64,000 nucleotides of DNA from Gammaproteobacteria bacterium. GTDB taxonomy: Bacteria; Pseudomonadota; Gammaproteobacteria; Pseudomonadales; Halieaceae. The translations under genes and the position numbers were made by a program. The stretch's first letter is position 1. Each line of letters opens with the position of its first letter. Under the pieces are notes generated by a model. That model saw nothing but the letters and a program-made list of their open reading frames with translations, had not been told where the DNA came from and did no database searches. Positions 40,407 through 50,732 of this stretch are shown here, piece after piece. The stretch covers positions 124,001 through 188,000 of the forward strand of contig JAUHXH010000002.1 in assembly GCA_030427085.1 (NCBI GenBank), in the 5' to 3' direction.

Positions 40407-40943
40407 ATGAGAATAAAAACTGTGATTTGCGCGTTCGCGCTGTGGGCAGCGGCACTCCCCTTACACTCGATGGGAGCCGACGCGCTGGCGCTGGCTGAAG
40501 CGTCGAGCCATACCTTGCAGGCCATGCGCGACAACGTTGATGGCGCCGAGGCCCTGGTGGAGCGCTCGGCGGGCGTACTGGTAATCCCGGAAGTGGCAGC
40601 CATGCGTTTTGGTGAGGGCGGTCTCTACGGGGAGGGCACCTTGTTCGTGCAGGGACAGCCGGTGGCCTACTACGCCCTGGCGGGTGACGATATGGCGCAG
40701 GTTAAAGCCGGACAGCGCCAGTCCCGCGTGCTGGTATTCCTCACCCTGCAGGCGCTGATCGACTTCCGCAATCGTATTGGCTGGACTGCCGGCCGTGATG
40801 GCAAAGTGGTGCATCCGGATGCAAAGGCCTTAAAGCGCTCTCGCTCCCTCGACGGGCCGATGGTAGGATTCAGCTTTTCCGATGCGGGCCTGTTGCCGGC
40901 GGTGTCTTTCGCGGGCAACCAGTTCAATCGCATCGCCCGATAG
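40407..40943 (+). CDS. Exported SYLF/Ysc84-type lipid-binding-like protein
   Basis: 178 residues. Signal peptide 'MRIKTVICAFALWAAALPLHSMGA' is followed by 'LVERSAGVLVIPEVAAMRFGEGGLYGEGTLFVQGQPVAYYAL', which matches the start of the SYLF/Ysc84 domain of exported lipid-associated proteins. The C-terminal half ('RQSRVLVFLTLQALIDFRNR', 'GPMVGFSFSDAGLLPAVSFAGNQFNRI') is a diverged version. The ATG at 40407 is chosen because only this start exposes the signal. Divergent from the PPOX gene; 24 bases ahead of asnS on the same strand, but functionally unrelated to it. Confidence 0.65.
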   Translation: MRIKTVICAFALWAAALPLHSMGADALALAEASSHTLQAMRDNVDGAEALVERSAGVLVIPEVAAMRFGEGGLYGEGTLFVQGQPVAYYALAGDDMAQVKAGQRQSRVLVFLTLQALIDFRNRIGWTAGRDGKVVHPDAKALKRSRSLDGPMVGFSFSDAGLLPAVSFAGNQFNRIAR

Positions 40944-40967
40944 CCGAATTCAAACGCAGGAACCACC

Positions 40968-42365
<1,398 letters not shown>

Positions 42366-42373
42366 TTGTCTGC

Positions 42374-42409
42374 CCGCCCCCTGCTCAAGTGGGGGGCGGT
42401 ATTACCGCC
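42374..42409. other. Two mutually exclusive hairpins after asnS
   Basis: CCGCCCCC (42374-42381) pairs with GGGGGCGG (42392-42399); alternatively GGCGGT (42395-42400) pairs with ACCGCC (42404-42409). The shared GGCGG cannot be in both. No T-tract follows, so this may be a weak or factor-dependent terminator of asnS. Confidence 0.4.
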
Positions 42410-42626
42410 TGAAAGCTTGAAAAATCGCCGCGTCCAGTCCACCAGGGTGCGAAATCGGTTAATTTGTGAACAATTGCCGAAATTTCGAGCAGTTTCTGCC
42501 CGCTGGTACGCCATACTGAAAGTCAGAATAATTTTTTTATGTGCTGCACCGGGTAAAGCGTGCGGTCGGGAGTTCTGCGCAGTGAAGGCAAAGCAGATTC
42601 TATCTGAGAGTCCGGAGGCCACCGAC

Positions 42627-42893
42627 ATGGCCATTGTGGACACGTTCACCAAACTCATCTTCGGGCAGGAATCCCGCTTTTCCTGCGAAGAGCGCCGCAT
42701 CATTGACGCACTGCGACTCACTGACCCCGCTGTATCCCTGGATTCCTATCGCGACATGGGGAATTACCTGCGCGCGCTGGGGGTGCAGGAGATGATCTCC
42801 CTGGTCAACCAGGTACGACATGGCCTGCTGGCTGTGCCGCCGGTTCCGCACATGGGCAGCACTGAGCAAGCGCGGGTCCACCGCCGCTCCTGA
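42627..42893 (+). CDS. Small hypothetical protein, 88 residues
   Basis: Start ATG 42627 with CCGGAGG nine bases upstream. The N-terminal half 'MAIVDTFTKLIFGQESRFSCEERRIIDALRLTDPAV' and 'YRDMGNYLRALGVQEMISLVNQVRHGL' look like a compact helical domain; the last ~20 residues (Pro, Gly, Arg-rich) look disordered. No signal or membrane segment. I do not recognise a family. An AT-rich promoter-like region with a long T-run (42531-42540) lies upstream, so it probably has its own promoter. The good SD and the composition make it likely to be real. Confidence 0.6.
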   Translation: MAIVDTFTKLIFGQESRFSCEERRIIDALRLTDPAVSLDSYRDMGNYLRALGVQEMISLVNQVRHGLLAVPPVPHMGSTEQARVHRRS

Positions 42894-43089
42894 GCCACCA
42901 GGCTCCCGACTTCTTCCTCTCTCCTCCCAAACCCGGTCTGCAGTCCAGTTTTTCATTACCTGGTTTTTTCCACTGAGACTTCAGTCACGTTTTCGAGTAT
43001 CGGGTATCACCAAAAAGCTACCGAGTGCTAACGTTGTCGGGCGCCACGCCTGTGGCGTTTTAAAACGACAAATGAAATGGGGATTACAC

Positions 43090-43584
43090 ATGATGAAAAG
43101 TGCATGGAGGCGAGGTGCGCGTGTTGGCGCTGCGCTGGTTCTGGCTCTGGGGTTTTCAATGAACGGTTGGTCTCTGGACCTCGTGACCAGTGGCGATAGT
43201 TGTGCGCCGGTAAACGTGGGCAAGGCCAATCGCGTGATTCAGAATATTCGCGGGGAGATTACCAACAACTCCTACTACGAAACGATTAACGTCTCCTGTC
43301 CACTGGTGACTGAATACGCCGGACACACCATGTCAGCCGTGATCATGGCTCACAATGACAATAACTTTGCGCAGGAAGTACGCTGCGTGTTGCGCGAAGT
43401 CAGTATCTACGGTGAGGTGCTCAATCAATCCGTGACCGGCGGTATTGTGCCCCGTAACGGCTGGGAGACCCTGATTTTCAGTGCTCCGTTTTCGTTTTCA
43501 GACTCCCGCTTCAATGTGACCTGTTCACTGCCGCCGCTCACGTCACTGGGTTACGTGAATGTCTGGGACTACGAGCCCTCCTGA
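43090..43584 (+). CDS. Exported hypothetical protein, 164 residues
   Basis: From ATG 43090 (GGGGA upstream; ATG 43072 is an alternative). 'MMKSAWRRGARVGAALVLALGFSMNGWSLD' is a signal peptide. The mature part has three cysteines well placed for disulfides ('GDSCAPV', 'NVSCPLVTEY', 'VRCVLRE') plus one near the end ('NVTCSLPP'), within a beta-rich sequence such as 'GKANRVIQNIRGEITNNSYYETINVSCPL'. Its 3' end overlaps the start of the next gene by 26 bases. I do not recognise a family; it resembles secreted proteins common in environmental gammaproteobacteria. Confidence 0.65.
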   Translation: MMKSAWRRGARVGAALVLALGFSMNGWSLDLVTSGDSCAPVNVGKANRVIQNIRGEITNNSYYETINVSCPLVTEYAGHTMSAVIMAHNDNNFAQEVRCVLREVSIYGEVLNQSVTGGIVPRNGWETLIFSAPFSFSDSRFNVTCSLPPLTSLGYVNVWDYEPS

Positions 43585-44257
43585 CTTGCGACAGTTATTG
43601 ATGATCTGCGTGGCCGCGGCACTGTCCGCGGCCATCGTCAGTAGCGTTATCCTGGTGCTGTGGCGCCCGGCTGGCGTTGCCTCAGCGCCTTCCGCCGTCT
43701 CCGCACAGGAGGTGCAGGCCTTGCATCTGCGTCTGGCTGTGCTGGAGCAAAGCCTGGAGCGCGCTCGGGTCGCTCAGTCTGCATCTTCGTTTAACCCGCC
43801 TTCAGACCAGGATACCGCATTGGCCGCCGAAGTGACCCGGCTCCAACGCGAACTGGACCGGTTATCACGCGCTGAACGTGCTCGTGAACAAAGCAATGAG
43901 CAGCGAGCGCTGAAGCAAGTAGCCGCAGACCCTGCCGAAGCAAAGGCCAGGATGTTTGAGCGTGCACGCGAGGCCGACAGGCGTTTCGAGGCTGAGCCGG
44001 CGCAGGTCTTTCCCGGGCTGGAGGAAAGTGTCAGCGCCGCCGTGGTTGCGGCCTTGGGTGATGTTCCCGTGGAATGCCGGGGAGTCTTATGTCGCCTCAC
44101 TCTGCCGCAAGCACTGCAGGACGCAGGCCGTGGCGCAGCCGCATTGCCGGATGAAGTATTGATGGCCATGCAGGCCGAGCAGGGCGGTGATTTGTCAGTA
44201 CGCTACGGCGTCAATGAGGCGGGGCAGCGTATCGCCTATGTTGAGGCGCTGTTGTGA
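43559..44257 (+). CDS. Single-pass membrane protein with coiled coil and C-terminal Cys-pair domain
   Basis: 232 residues. One N-terminal membrane helix ('LMICVAAALSAAIVSSVILVLW'), then a predicted coiled coil from about residue 50 to 130 rich in Arg, Glu, Leu and Gln, and a C-terminal domain with 'VPVECRGVLCRLTLP', a CxxxxC pair of a type seen in many uncharacterised periplasmic proteins. Topology would be N-in, with the coiled coil and domain in the periplasm. The start overlaps the previous gene by 26 bases, so the two unknown proteins are probably co-translated and may interact. A start at 43601 would cut off the cytoplasmic tail; neither has a strong SD. Confidence 0.65.
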   Translation: MSGTTSPPDLRQLLMICVAAALSAAIVSSVILVLWRPAGVASAPSAVSAQEVQALHLRLAVLEQSLERARVAQSASSFNPPSDQDTALAAEVTRLQRELDRLSRAERAREQSNEQRALKQVAADPAEAKARMFERAREADRRFEAEPAQVFPGLEESVSAAVVAALGDVPVECRGVLCRLTLPQALQDAGRGAAALPDEVLMAMQAEQGGDLSVRYGVNEAGQRIAYVEALL

Positions 44258-44287
44258 ATTGAAGTTGTGGTGAAGCTGTTGCGAAGT

Positions 44288-44320
44288 AAAAAAGGCGGAC
44301 CGAGCGGTCCGCCTTTTTTT
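44288..44320. terminator. Bidirectional intrinsic terminator
   Basis: Six A, GGCGGACC (44294-44301), loop GAGC, GGTCCGCC (44306-44313), seven T. It separates the convergent coiled-coil and PhoH genes. Confidence 0.93.
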
Positions 44321-44336
44321 GTTGCGACAAGCCCTG

Positions 44337-45773
44337 CTACAGATTCTCCTCCGCGAAGGCCGCCAGGCGACTCCGCACAATCCCGTTGACGTGCATGATG
44401 CCCGCGTGGGGATAGGCTTTGCTCTTCTCCACCAGATAGGTCAAGCCTGAGGTCAGCGGCGAGATGTACTTGTTGTCGATCTGCGCCAGGTTCCCCAACA
44501 CCACAATCTTCGAATCCGCGCCCACGCGGGAAATTACCGACTTCAGCTGGAACTGGGTCAGGCCCTGCGCCTCGTCGATGATGATGTAGGCGTTGTTGAA
44601 GCTGCGTCCGCGCATGAAGTTGAGCGACTTGAACTGGATGTTGGCGCGCTCCTTCACGTACTCGATACTGCCGTGGCAGTTCTCGTCGGTGCCGTGCAGG
44701 ATTTCCAGGTTGTCGTCGAAGGCCGCCAGCCAGGGCGCCATTTTTTCCTCCTCGGTGCCTGGCAGGAAGCCGATATCCTCGGCGATGGGTGGGGTGGAGC
44801 GAGCCACGATCAGCTTGTTGTAGCGCTTCTCCTCAAGGATGGCGTGCAGGCCATAGGCCAGTGCCAGCAGGGTTTTACCGGAACCGGCAGGGCCGGTCAT
44901 CACGGTCATGTCCACGCTGTCGTCGGCGAGCAGGTTCATGGCCATGGCCTGTTCCAGATTGCGCGGTTGCAGGCCCCAGAAGCGGCGGTGCATCAGGCTG
45001 TCACGGCTGTCGCAGTGCAGGTAGACGAAGTCCTTGTCGACCCGTTTCACGAAGGCCATGAACTCCTGCTCGTCGTAGACGAACATATTCGGATAGGCCT
45101 GAGGCAGCGACTTGCGTGGGATGCGGTGCAGGGTAAGGTCGCCCTCGCGCAGGGTGTCCACTTCCGAGATGTTGCTCCAGAAGTCCCCGGCGATGGTTTC
45201 ATAGCCCTTGGCCAGCAGGTCGATGTCATCCAGCACGCGATCGCGGCGATAGTCCTCAACATTGAGCAGGCCTGAGCCCTTGGCCTTGATGCGCATGTTG
45301 ATGTCTTTGGTGATCAGGCAGACGAACGCATCGGGCGCCTCGGCCTGCAGGCGCAGTGCAACATTGATGATGCGATTGTCGTTGGCCTGGTCCTGGGTGA
45401 CATCCAGGTAGGGCACTTCACTGTTTTCACCCAGCAGCTGGTCGGGATAAATCGCCAGCGTGCCCGTTGGCCCCTCGATGCTGCTACCGGGGATGCTCAC
45501 ACCCTCCTGAATTTCCTGGGGTGTGGCGGCGTCGACTACCTTGTCGATCATCTGGATGGCGATGCGAGCCTCGCGGGAGACGGTTTTGTCGCGGCGGTCT
45601 TTGATGTGGTCCAGCTCTTCCAGCACTGTCATGGGAATGACCACATGGTGTTCGTTAAAAGCGGTTACGGCGGTGGGATCGTGCAGCAGGACGTTGGTGT
45701 CCAGAACATAGGTCTTTTTGACCACTGGTTTGAGTTTGGGGTGTTCTACGCGCAGGGTGGAGCCTGAATCCAT
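44337..45773 (-). CDS. PIN domain-PhoH family ATPase
   Basis: 478 residues. N-terminal PIN domain ('KTYVLDTNVLLHDPTAVTAF', acidic residues D25 and others, 'LITKDINMRIKAKGSG'), about residues 20-150; C-terminal PhoH ATPase with Walker A 'MTGPAGSGKTLLALAYGLHAI' and Walker B 'AYIIIDEAQGLTQFQLKSVISRV'. This PhoH2/YlaK-like fusion is thought to be an RNA helicase-nuclease. GAGGA precedes the ATG. It stands alone, convergent with the upstream unknown pair and divergent from RNase II. Confidence 0.95.
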   Translation of the reverse strand: MDSGSTLRVEHPKLKPVVKKTYVLDTNVLLHDPTAVTAFNEHHVVIPMTVLEELDHIKDRRDKTVSREARIAIQMIDKVVDAATPQEIQEGVSIPGSSIEGPTGTLAIYPDQLLGENSEVPYLDVTQDQANDNRIINVALRLQAEAPDAFVCLITKDINMRIKAKGSGLLNVEDYRRDRVLDDIDLLAKGYETIAGDFWSNISEVDTLREGDLTLHRIPRKSLPQAYPNMFVYDEQEFMAFVKRVDKDFVYLHCDSRDSLMHRRFWGLQPRNLEQAMAMNLLADDSVDMTVMTGPAGSGKTLLALAYGLHAILEEKRYNKLIVARSTPPIAEDIGFLPGTEEEKMAPWLAAFDDNLEILHGTDENCHGSIEYVKERANIQFKSLNFMRGRSFNNAYIIIDEAQGLTQFQLKSVISRVGADSKIVVLGNLAQIDNKYISPLTSGLTYLVEKSKAYPHAGIMHVNGIVRSRLAAFAEENL

Positions 45774-46197
45774 AAAGGAATCCTCAAAGTCGTCGGGGGC
45801 GGAAGCGTGAGTACAGCGCAGGGGTTGAGGTACGGTCCTTGCCGTTTACTGAAGGTGAAACAAATTGGGAAGTGGTGAGGTGGAGTAGGACGGCAGAGCG
45901 AAGGGGGCCCGAGCGTGGGTAGCTCATGGGTGGCACCGCGAGGGGGTGCCTGCTCTTGCGCCGGGGTAGGCAAGCCGTGTGCCAGCCCGACGTCTGGAAA
46001 ATACTCAATACCGATTCCAGAGTCCGTTACCACAGGTCTGGCTTCGATTATTGGCGTACTGCGTGCGGCCTGTCAACGCGTGCCGGGGCAGAAACGGGAT
46101 TAATGTGGCAGATGTGTGCGGCGCGTCCGCTTTCCCTGACACCGGGGGGGTTTTCAGCTAGCATAGGCGTTTACTTCGCGTTAAATAAAGACAACTC
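45774..46197. other. Intergenic region between PhoH and RNase II genes
   Basis: 424 bases without a gene I can support. It holds the promoter regions of both divergent genes and a small hairpin GGCACC/GGTGCC (45932-45950) with no T-tract. Open frames here are short and of proline-rich or shadow composition. No tRNA or recognisable RNA gene. Confidence 0.5.
46136..46164 (+). promoter_or_regulatory. Sigma-70 promoter of the RNase II gene
   Basis: CTGACA (46136-46141), 17 bases, TAGCAT (46159-46164). Transcription would start near 46171, about 27 bases before the ATG. Confidence 0.5.
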
Positions 46198-48189
46198 ATG
46201 CTCAACCATGATTCCCTCGTCCAACTCAAGGGCCTCAAGCAACAGATGGAGGCCGAGAAGGAGAGAGCCGAAGCCGTGGTGAAGGGCACGCAAGCCCGCT
46301 ATGGATTCGCGGTGCTGGACGACGGCCGAGAGGTGTTCATACCTCCGGACGAAATGCTCAAGGTCTTCCCCGAAGATCGTGTGCGCGTGTGTATTCGCCC
46401 CACCAAAGACAAGCGCACTGTCGCTGATGTCGAAAAACTCGTGGACAGCCCGCTGGGCGATTTCACCGGCCGCTGTGTGCGCAAAGGCCGGGCCATGTTC
46501 GTGCAGCCCGACCTGCCACAGCTCACGCGTTGGCTGTTCCTGCCACCCCACGCCCGCAATGGCGCGAAAGAGGGCGATTACCTGCGCTGTGCGGTGCTGC
46601 GCCATCCTATCCGGGACGGCAAGCCCCAGGCCAAAGTGCTGGAGGTCATCGGTAACGAAGCCACGCCCGGCATCGAAAACCTCTACTGCCAGAAGAAATA
46701 CCGCCTGCAACCGGAGTGGCCGGCTGACCTGGTAGCGGCGATCGAAAAGAGCCTTGCGGCTCGCGACCCACTGCAGTGCGGCACCCGGCGCGACCTTACC
46801 GACCTTGAATTCGTCAGTATCGATTCAGCCCGCACCCAGGACATCGATGACGCGCTGTATGCAGAGATCAGCAGCACCGGCTGGGTGCTGTACATCGCCA
46901 TCTCCGACCCCACTGCTTACGTGGAAGCTGACTCCGACCTGGAGCAGGAGATCGCCCGGCGTGGCACCTCCACTTATTTCCACGGCGATGTGGTTCCCAT
47001 GTTGCCGGAAATCCTTTCGCAGGAACGCTGTGCCCTGTCCGAAGGTGTGGATCGCGCTGCGCTGGTGTGCAAGGTGGAAGTGGCGGATGACGGCACCGTG
47101 GGCGCATTCGAGTTCATCGAGGCCACCGTACGCTCACGGGCCAAGCTGAGTTATTACGGCGTGGACCGCTATCTGGCGGGCAATTACGACGAACTCATGA
47201 GTCATGCCACGCCGCTGGAGGCCCTGTACCAGGTGTATCGCGCCCTGCGCGCCCGCCGCGAGGAGCGGGAACTGGTGATGGAGGACCGGCAGGAATACCG
47301 CTGGATGCTCAATGACCAGAAGAAGATCGAGAGCATCGAGCCCCACGAAAAGCTGCTGTCGCAGAAGCTGGTTGAGGAGTGCATGATCGCCGCCAATCGT
47401 TGTGCGGCACTGTACCTGCAGGATCAGCAGCTCAATGGTCCCTTCGTGTGCCACTCCGGTTTCCGCAAGGATCGCGAGGAAGATGCACGCAAATTTTTGC
47501 AGCGCTATCTGCCCGACCAGGCCGAAGCGGATCTCTACGACCGCACCGCCTACCGCGACATCATTCGCGGATTGTCTGGCGCGGAGCATGACTTGCCCCT
47601 GCGCGCCATGGTTAACCGCCTGCTAAATCGCGCTGAATTGACCACCAAGCCGGGTGATCACATGGGCATGGGCCTGCCCTGCTACACCAACTGTACGTCG
47701 CCCCTGCGCAAATACGTGGATTACCTCGTTCACCGGCAGATCAAGGCGAAGCTGCACGAACGACAGGAGGAAATTGTTTCCGCAGAGCTGTTGGCGCAAC
47801 TGTCCCGTGTGCTGGGCAATACCCGCGAAGCCACGGCCGAAGCGGAGCGCTGGCTGGTGAGCGACTACATGACTCGCCTGGTTGCTGACGATCCGAAGCA
47901 GGTGCTGGCCGCTACGGTTTGCCACATCAACAGCAGTGGTTTCTCGGTGCGCCTGAACGATACTGGCCTGGAAGGCTTTGTCGATCTGCGCCAGGATCCG
48001 GAAAAGTTCAGCTTCGACCGCTGGACTGCCAGTCTTACCTCTACTACCCGCCGTTTCGCACTGGAGCAGCCTGTGGAGGTGACCTTTGCCGAAGTGGTGG
48101 CCGAAGACAGGTCGCTGCGCTTTGAAGTGGTTCCCGGGTGCGGGCTGAAGCCGCCCAAGCAGGAGGCCGTTGCGGCCGAGAAGGACTGA
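46198..48189 (+). CDS. rnb: Exoribonuclease II (RNase II/RNB family)
   Basis: 663 residues, close to RNase II (about 645) and shorter than RNase R. N-terminal cold-shock-like RNA-binding domains ('ARYGFAVLDDGREVFIPPDEML'), the RNB catalytic domain with the acidic cluster 'SIDSARTQDIDDALY', 'YTNCTSPLRKYVDYLVHRQI' near its end, and a C-terminal S1-type region ('CHINSSGFSVRLNDTGLEGFVDL'). It degrades single-stranded RNA 3' to 5'. It is followed after 7 bases by psd, so both are probably co-transcribed from the 46136 promoter. The lack of an RNase R-style basic tail favours RNase II, though the family distinction is not certain. Confidence 0.88.
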   Translation: MLNHDSLVQLKGLKQQMEAEKERAEAVVKGTQARYGFAVLDDGREVFIPPDEMLKVFPEDRVRVCIRPTKDKRTVADVEKLVDSPLGDFTGRCVRKGRAMFVQPDLPQLTRWLFLPPHARNGAKEGDYLRCAVLRHPIRDGKPQAKVLEVIGNEATPGIENLYCQKKYRLQPEWPADLVAAIEKSLAARDPLQCGTRRDLTDLEFVSIDSARTQDIDDALYAEISSTGWVLYIAISDPTAYVEADSDLEQEIARRGTSTYFHGDVVPMLPEILSQERCALSEGVDRAALVCKVEVADDGTVGAFEFIEATVRSRAKLSYYGVDRYLAGNYDELMSHATPLEALYQVYRALRARREERELVMEDRQEYRWMLNDQKKIESIEPHEKLLSQKLVEECMIAANRCAALYLQDQQLNGPFVCHSGFRKDREEDARKFLQRYLPDQAEADLYDRTAYRDIIRGLSGAEHDLPLRAMVNRLLNRAELTTKPGDHMGMGLPCYTNCTSPLRKYVDYLVHRQIKAKLHERQEEIVSAELLAQLSRVLGNTREATAEAERWLVSDYMTRLVADDPKQVLAATVCHINSSGFSVRLNDTGLEGFVDLRQDPEKFSFDRWTASLTSTTRRFALEQPVEVTFAEVVAEDRSLRFEVVPGCGLKPPKQEAVAAEKD

Positions 48190-48196
48190 CGCGCCC

Positions 48197-49069
48197 ATGG
48201 ATCGCCTGTTTATTCTGTTCCAGCATCTGGTTCCCCAGCATCTATTGTCCCGCTTTACCGGTGCGCTGGCAGAGCTGGAGCACCCCATCTGGCTGAAAAA
48301 CTGGGTGATCAAGCGCTTCATTGCCCACTTCAAGGTGAACATGCATGAGGCCTACGAGCCCCACCCCACGCATTACGCCAATTTCAACGACTTCTTCACC
48401 CGCCGCCTGAAAGACGGTGTACGGCCCTTGCACGAAGCCGACGTAGTGTGCCCGGCAGACGGGGCGATCAGCCAGATCGGCGATATCGAGGGTGGCCGGG
48501 TGTTCCAGGCGAAAGGGCAGAGCTTCAGCACTGCCGAGCTACTCGGTGGTAGCGAGCGCGCCGCGCCCTACGAGGGCGGCAAATTTGCCACTATCTATCT
48601 GTCGCCGCGCGACTACCATCGCGTGCACATGCCCGTGTCGGGTTTGCTGCGGTCCACCACCTACATCCCCGGCGACCTGTTTTCCGTCAATAAACTGACC
48701 GCCGAGCAGGTGCCCCGCCTGTTTGCCCGCAACGAACGCCTCGTGTGCCACTTCGACACCAAACACGGCCCGATGGCCATGGTGCTCGTGGGCGCCATGG
48801 TAGTGGCAGGTATCGAAACGGTCTGGTCGGGGCAAGAGGCACCGCCACCTAAAGGCCTGCGCCACACCGATTTCACCCGGCCGCCGCGCCCGGTCGAACT
48901 CACCCAGGGAGAAGAGATGGGCCGTTTTCGGCTTGGGTCCACGGTGATTTTACTATTCCCCAACGATTCCCTGGACTGGGATAAGTCCTATGAAGCAGGT
49001 AGTGATACCCGCCTGGGGGAGCGTCTGGCTAGCTGGATTAAAGTGGGCAGCGAGTCCGCCGAGGGCTAA
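48197..49069 (+). CDS. psd: Phosphatidylserine decarboxylase proenzyme
   Basis: 290 residues, standard length for the bacterial enzyme. 'HYANFNDFFTRRLKDGVRPL', 'VCPADGAISQIG', 'YLSPRDYHRVHMPVSG' with the conserved His-Arg-Val-His, and the self-cleavage site 'FRLGSTVILLFP', where the LGST serine becomes the pyruvoyl group. It makes phosphatidylethanolamine at the inner membrane. The ATG at 48197 gives the canonical N-terminus MDRLFILFQHLVPQH. It lies between RNase II and rsgA (convergent), the usual orn-rsgA-psd neighbourhood of gammaproteobacteria. Confidence 0.96.
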   Translation: MDRLFILFQHLVPQHLLSRFTGALAELEHPIWLKNWVIKRFIAHFKVNMHEAYEPHPTHYANFNDFFTRRLKDGVRPLHEADVVCPADGAISQIGDIEGGRVFQAKGQSFSTAELLGGSERAAPYEGGKFATIYLSPRDYHRVHMPVSGLLRSTTYIPGDLFSVNKLTAEQVPRLFARNERLVCHFDTKHGPMAMVLVGAMVVAGIETVWSGQEAPPPKGLRHTDFTRPPRPVELTQGEEMGRFRLGSTVILLFPNDSLDWDKSYEAGSDTRLGERLASWIKVGSESAEG

Positions 49070-49087
49070 CTCGTTTCTGGGCGGGCA

Positions 49088-50107
49088 CTAGCCCGGGCCC
49101 GTTTCGGCGGTGCTTAGCAAATGCCTGAAGCTGGCCATTCTCTGGGCGCTGATGCGCCCGTCGTCCAATGCCTCCCGCACCGCACAGCCCGGCTCAGACT
49201 GATGTTTACAATCGCGAAAGCGGCAGTGTCCCTGTAACTCGCGTAATTCCACGAAGCCCGCTTCTATCTGCTGGGGCTCCATGTGCCACAAGCCAAATTC
49301 CCGGATGCCGGGCGAGTCGATCAACACGCCGCCGCAAGGCATGTGAAACAAACGTGCCGTAGTGGTGGTGTGTGTGCCTTTACCGGTCGCTTCGGAGAGT
49401 GCGCCAACCTTCAGGTCGACCTCGGGTAGCAGCGTGTTGACCAGCGAGGACTTGCCGACCCCCGATTGGCCGACAAACACGGAGGTCTGGCCCGATAGCG
49501 CCGTGTTCAGGATCTGCATGCCCTGCTCCGATTTACTGGATGCGCGCAGCACCCGGTAACCCAGCGCTTCGTAGGGGGCGAGCAGGCTGTCGATGGCGGC
49601 CGCGTATTCTTCGCTGGCGATAAGGTCGGTTTTGTTGAGCAGGATGACCGGTTCGATGTCAGTGTTTTCCGCCGCTACCAGATAGCGGTCGATCAACTGC
49701 GCTTCTGGTGTGGGTGCCACCGCCACCACGATCAGCAACTGGTCGATGTTCGCCGCCACGGCTTTCATGCTGCCGTAGGGATCGGGGCGCAGCAGGGCGT
49801 TGCTCCGTTCTTCCCGGGCTACCACAACGCCGGTGGGGTTGCCCTCGCGCCACACTACCCGGTCGCCGGTGACCAACCCTTCGAGGTTGGCGCGCATGTG
49901 GCAGCGCTGACTTTGCCCCGGAGCGTGCTCTACAGCCACCTGCGTGCCGAAGTGGGCTACTACGACACCGGACTGTTCCTGCCCCAGTTCGCTTTCGTTG
50001 AGTGCATCCACTGCCCGTTCGTCCCGACGCTGGGCGCGCGCGGCACGTTCCGCCTGGATTTTTTCAATGCGCCAGGCCTGTCGGCGGGTGAGTTTGCGTT
50101 TGCTCAT
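49088..50107 (-). CDS. rsgA: Ribosome small-subunit-dependent GTPase A
   Basis: 339 residues. N-terminal OB domain, circularly permuted GTPase with G4 'LLNKTDLI', G1 '[19 protein letters not shown]', G3 'DSPGIREF', and the C-terminal zinc motif '[18 protein letters not shown]'. It matures the 30S subunit. Divergent from orn with a 73-base shared promoter region, as in most gammaproteobacteria. Confidence 0.97.
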   Translation of the reverse strand: MSKRKLTRRQAWRIEKIQAERAARAQRRDERAVDALNESELGQEQSGVVVAHFGTQVAVEHAPGQSQRCHMRANLEGLVTGDRVVWREGNPTGVVVAREERSNALLRPDPYGSMKAVAANIDQLLIVVAVAPTPEAQLIDRYLVAAENTDIEPVILLNKTDLIASEEYAAAIDSLLAPYEALGYRVLRASSKSEQGMQILNTALSGQTSVFVGQSGVGKSSLVNTLLPEVDLKVGALSEATGKGTHTTTTARLFHMPCGGVLIDSPGIREFGLWHMEPQQIEAGFVELRELQGHCRFRDCKHQSEPGCAVREALDDGRISAQRMASFRHLLSTAETGPG

Positions 50108-50180
50108 GGGGTGCCATTATAGCCACCGCTTGCCTCTGCTACACTGCCCCACACTTTTACGCCGACCGACGAGACCGCAC

Positions 50181-50732
50181 ATGCAGAGCGAGCACAACCT
50201 GATCTGGGTGGATATGGAGATGACCGGCTTGTTGCCCGATGATGATAAGGTCATCGAGATCGCCTGCATCGTGACCGACAGCGACCTCAATACACTCGCG
50301 GAAGGGCCGGTGATTGCCATTCACCAGAGTGACGAGGTGCTGGCCGGTATGGATGAGTGGAACACCACCCATCACACCCGTTCAGGGCTGGTGGATCGCG
50401 TGCGCGCCAGTCGGGAGGATGAGGAATCCGCCACTGACGCCACGCTGGACTTCTTGCGCAAGTGGGTGCCCGCGGGTGCGTCGCCCATGTGTGGCAACAG
50501 CATCTGCCAAGACCGGCGTTTCATGGTGCGCCATATGCCCCGGCTGGCGGACTACTTCCACTACCGCAATCTCGATGTCTCCACGCTGAAAATCCTGATG
50601 CAGCGCTGGCGCCCTGACCTGGCCGCGGGTATTGAAAAAACCGCTACCCATCTGGCGCTGGACGATATTCGCGAGTCGATCGAAGAAATGCAGTATTACC
50701 GTGAGCACTTCCTGTTTACGGAGCAGCCCTGA
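50181..50732 (+). CDS. orn: Oligoribonuclease
   Basis: 183 residues from ATG 50181. DEDDh exonuclease motifs: '[26 protein letters not shown]' (Asp, Glu), '[17 protein letters not shown]', and '[20 protein letters not shown]'. It degrades di- to pentanucleotides, including pGpG from c-di-GMP turnover. A TACACT hexamer at 50140-50145 may be its -10 element. Its stop codon abuts exactly the convergent stop of queG (TGATCA at 50730-50735). Confidence 0.96.
   Translation: MQSEHNLIWVDMEMTGLLPDDDKVIEIACIVTDSDLNTLAEGPVIAIHQSDEVLAGMDEWNTTHHTRSGLVDRVRASREDEESATDATLDFLRKWVPAGASPMCGNSICQDRRFMVRHMPRLADYFHYRNLDVSTLKILMQRWRPDLAAGIEKTATHLALDDIRESIEEMQYYREHFLFTEQP

Noticed and set aside
45746-46033. Possible 95-residue protein on the minus strand before the PhoH gene
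   Set aside because: Proline-rich, low complexity, overlaps the PhoH start, no SD; looks like chance in the GC-rich spacer.
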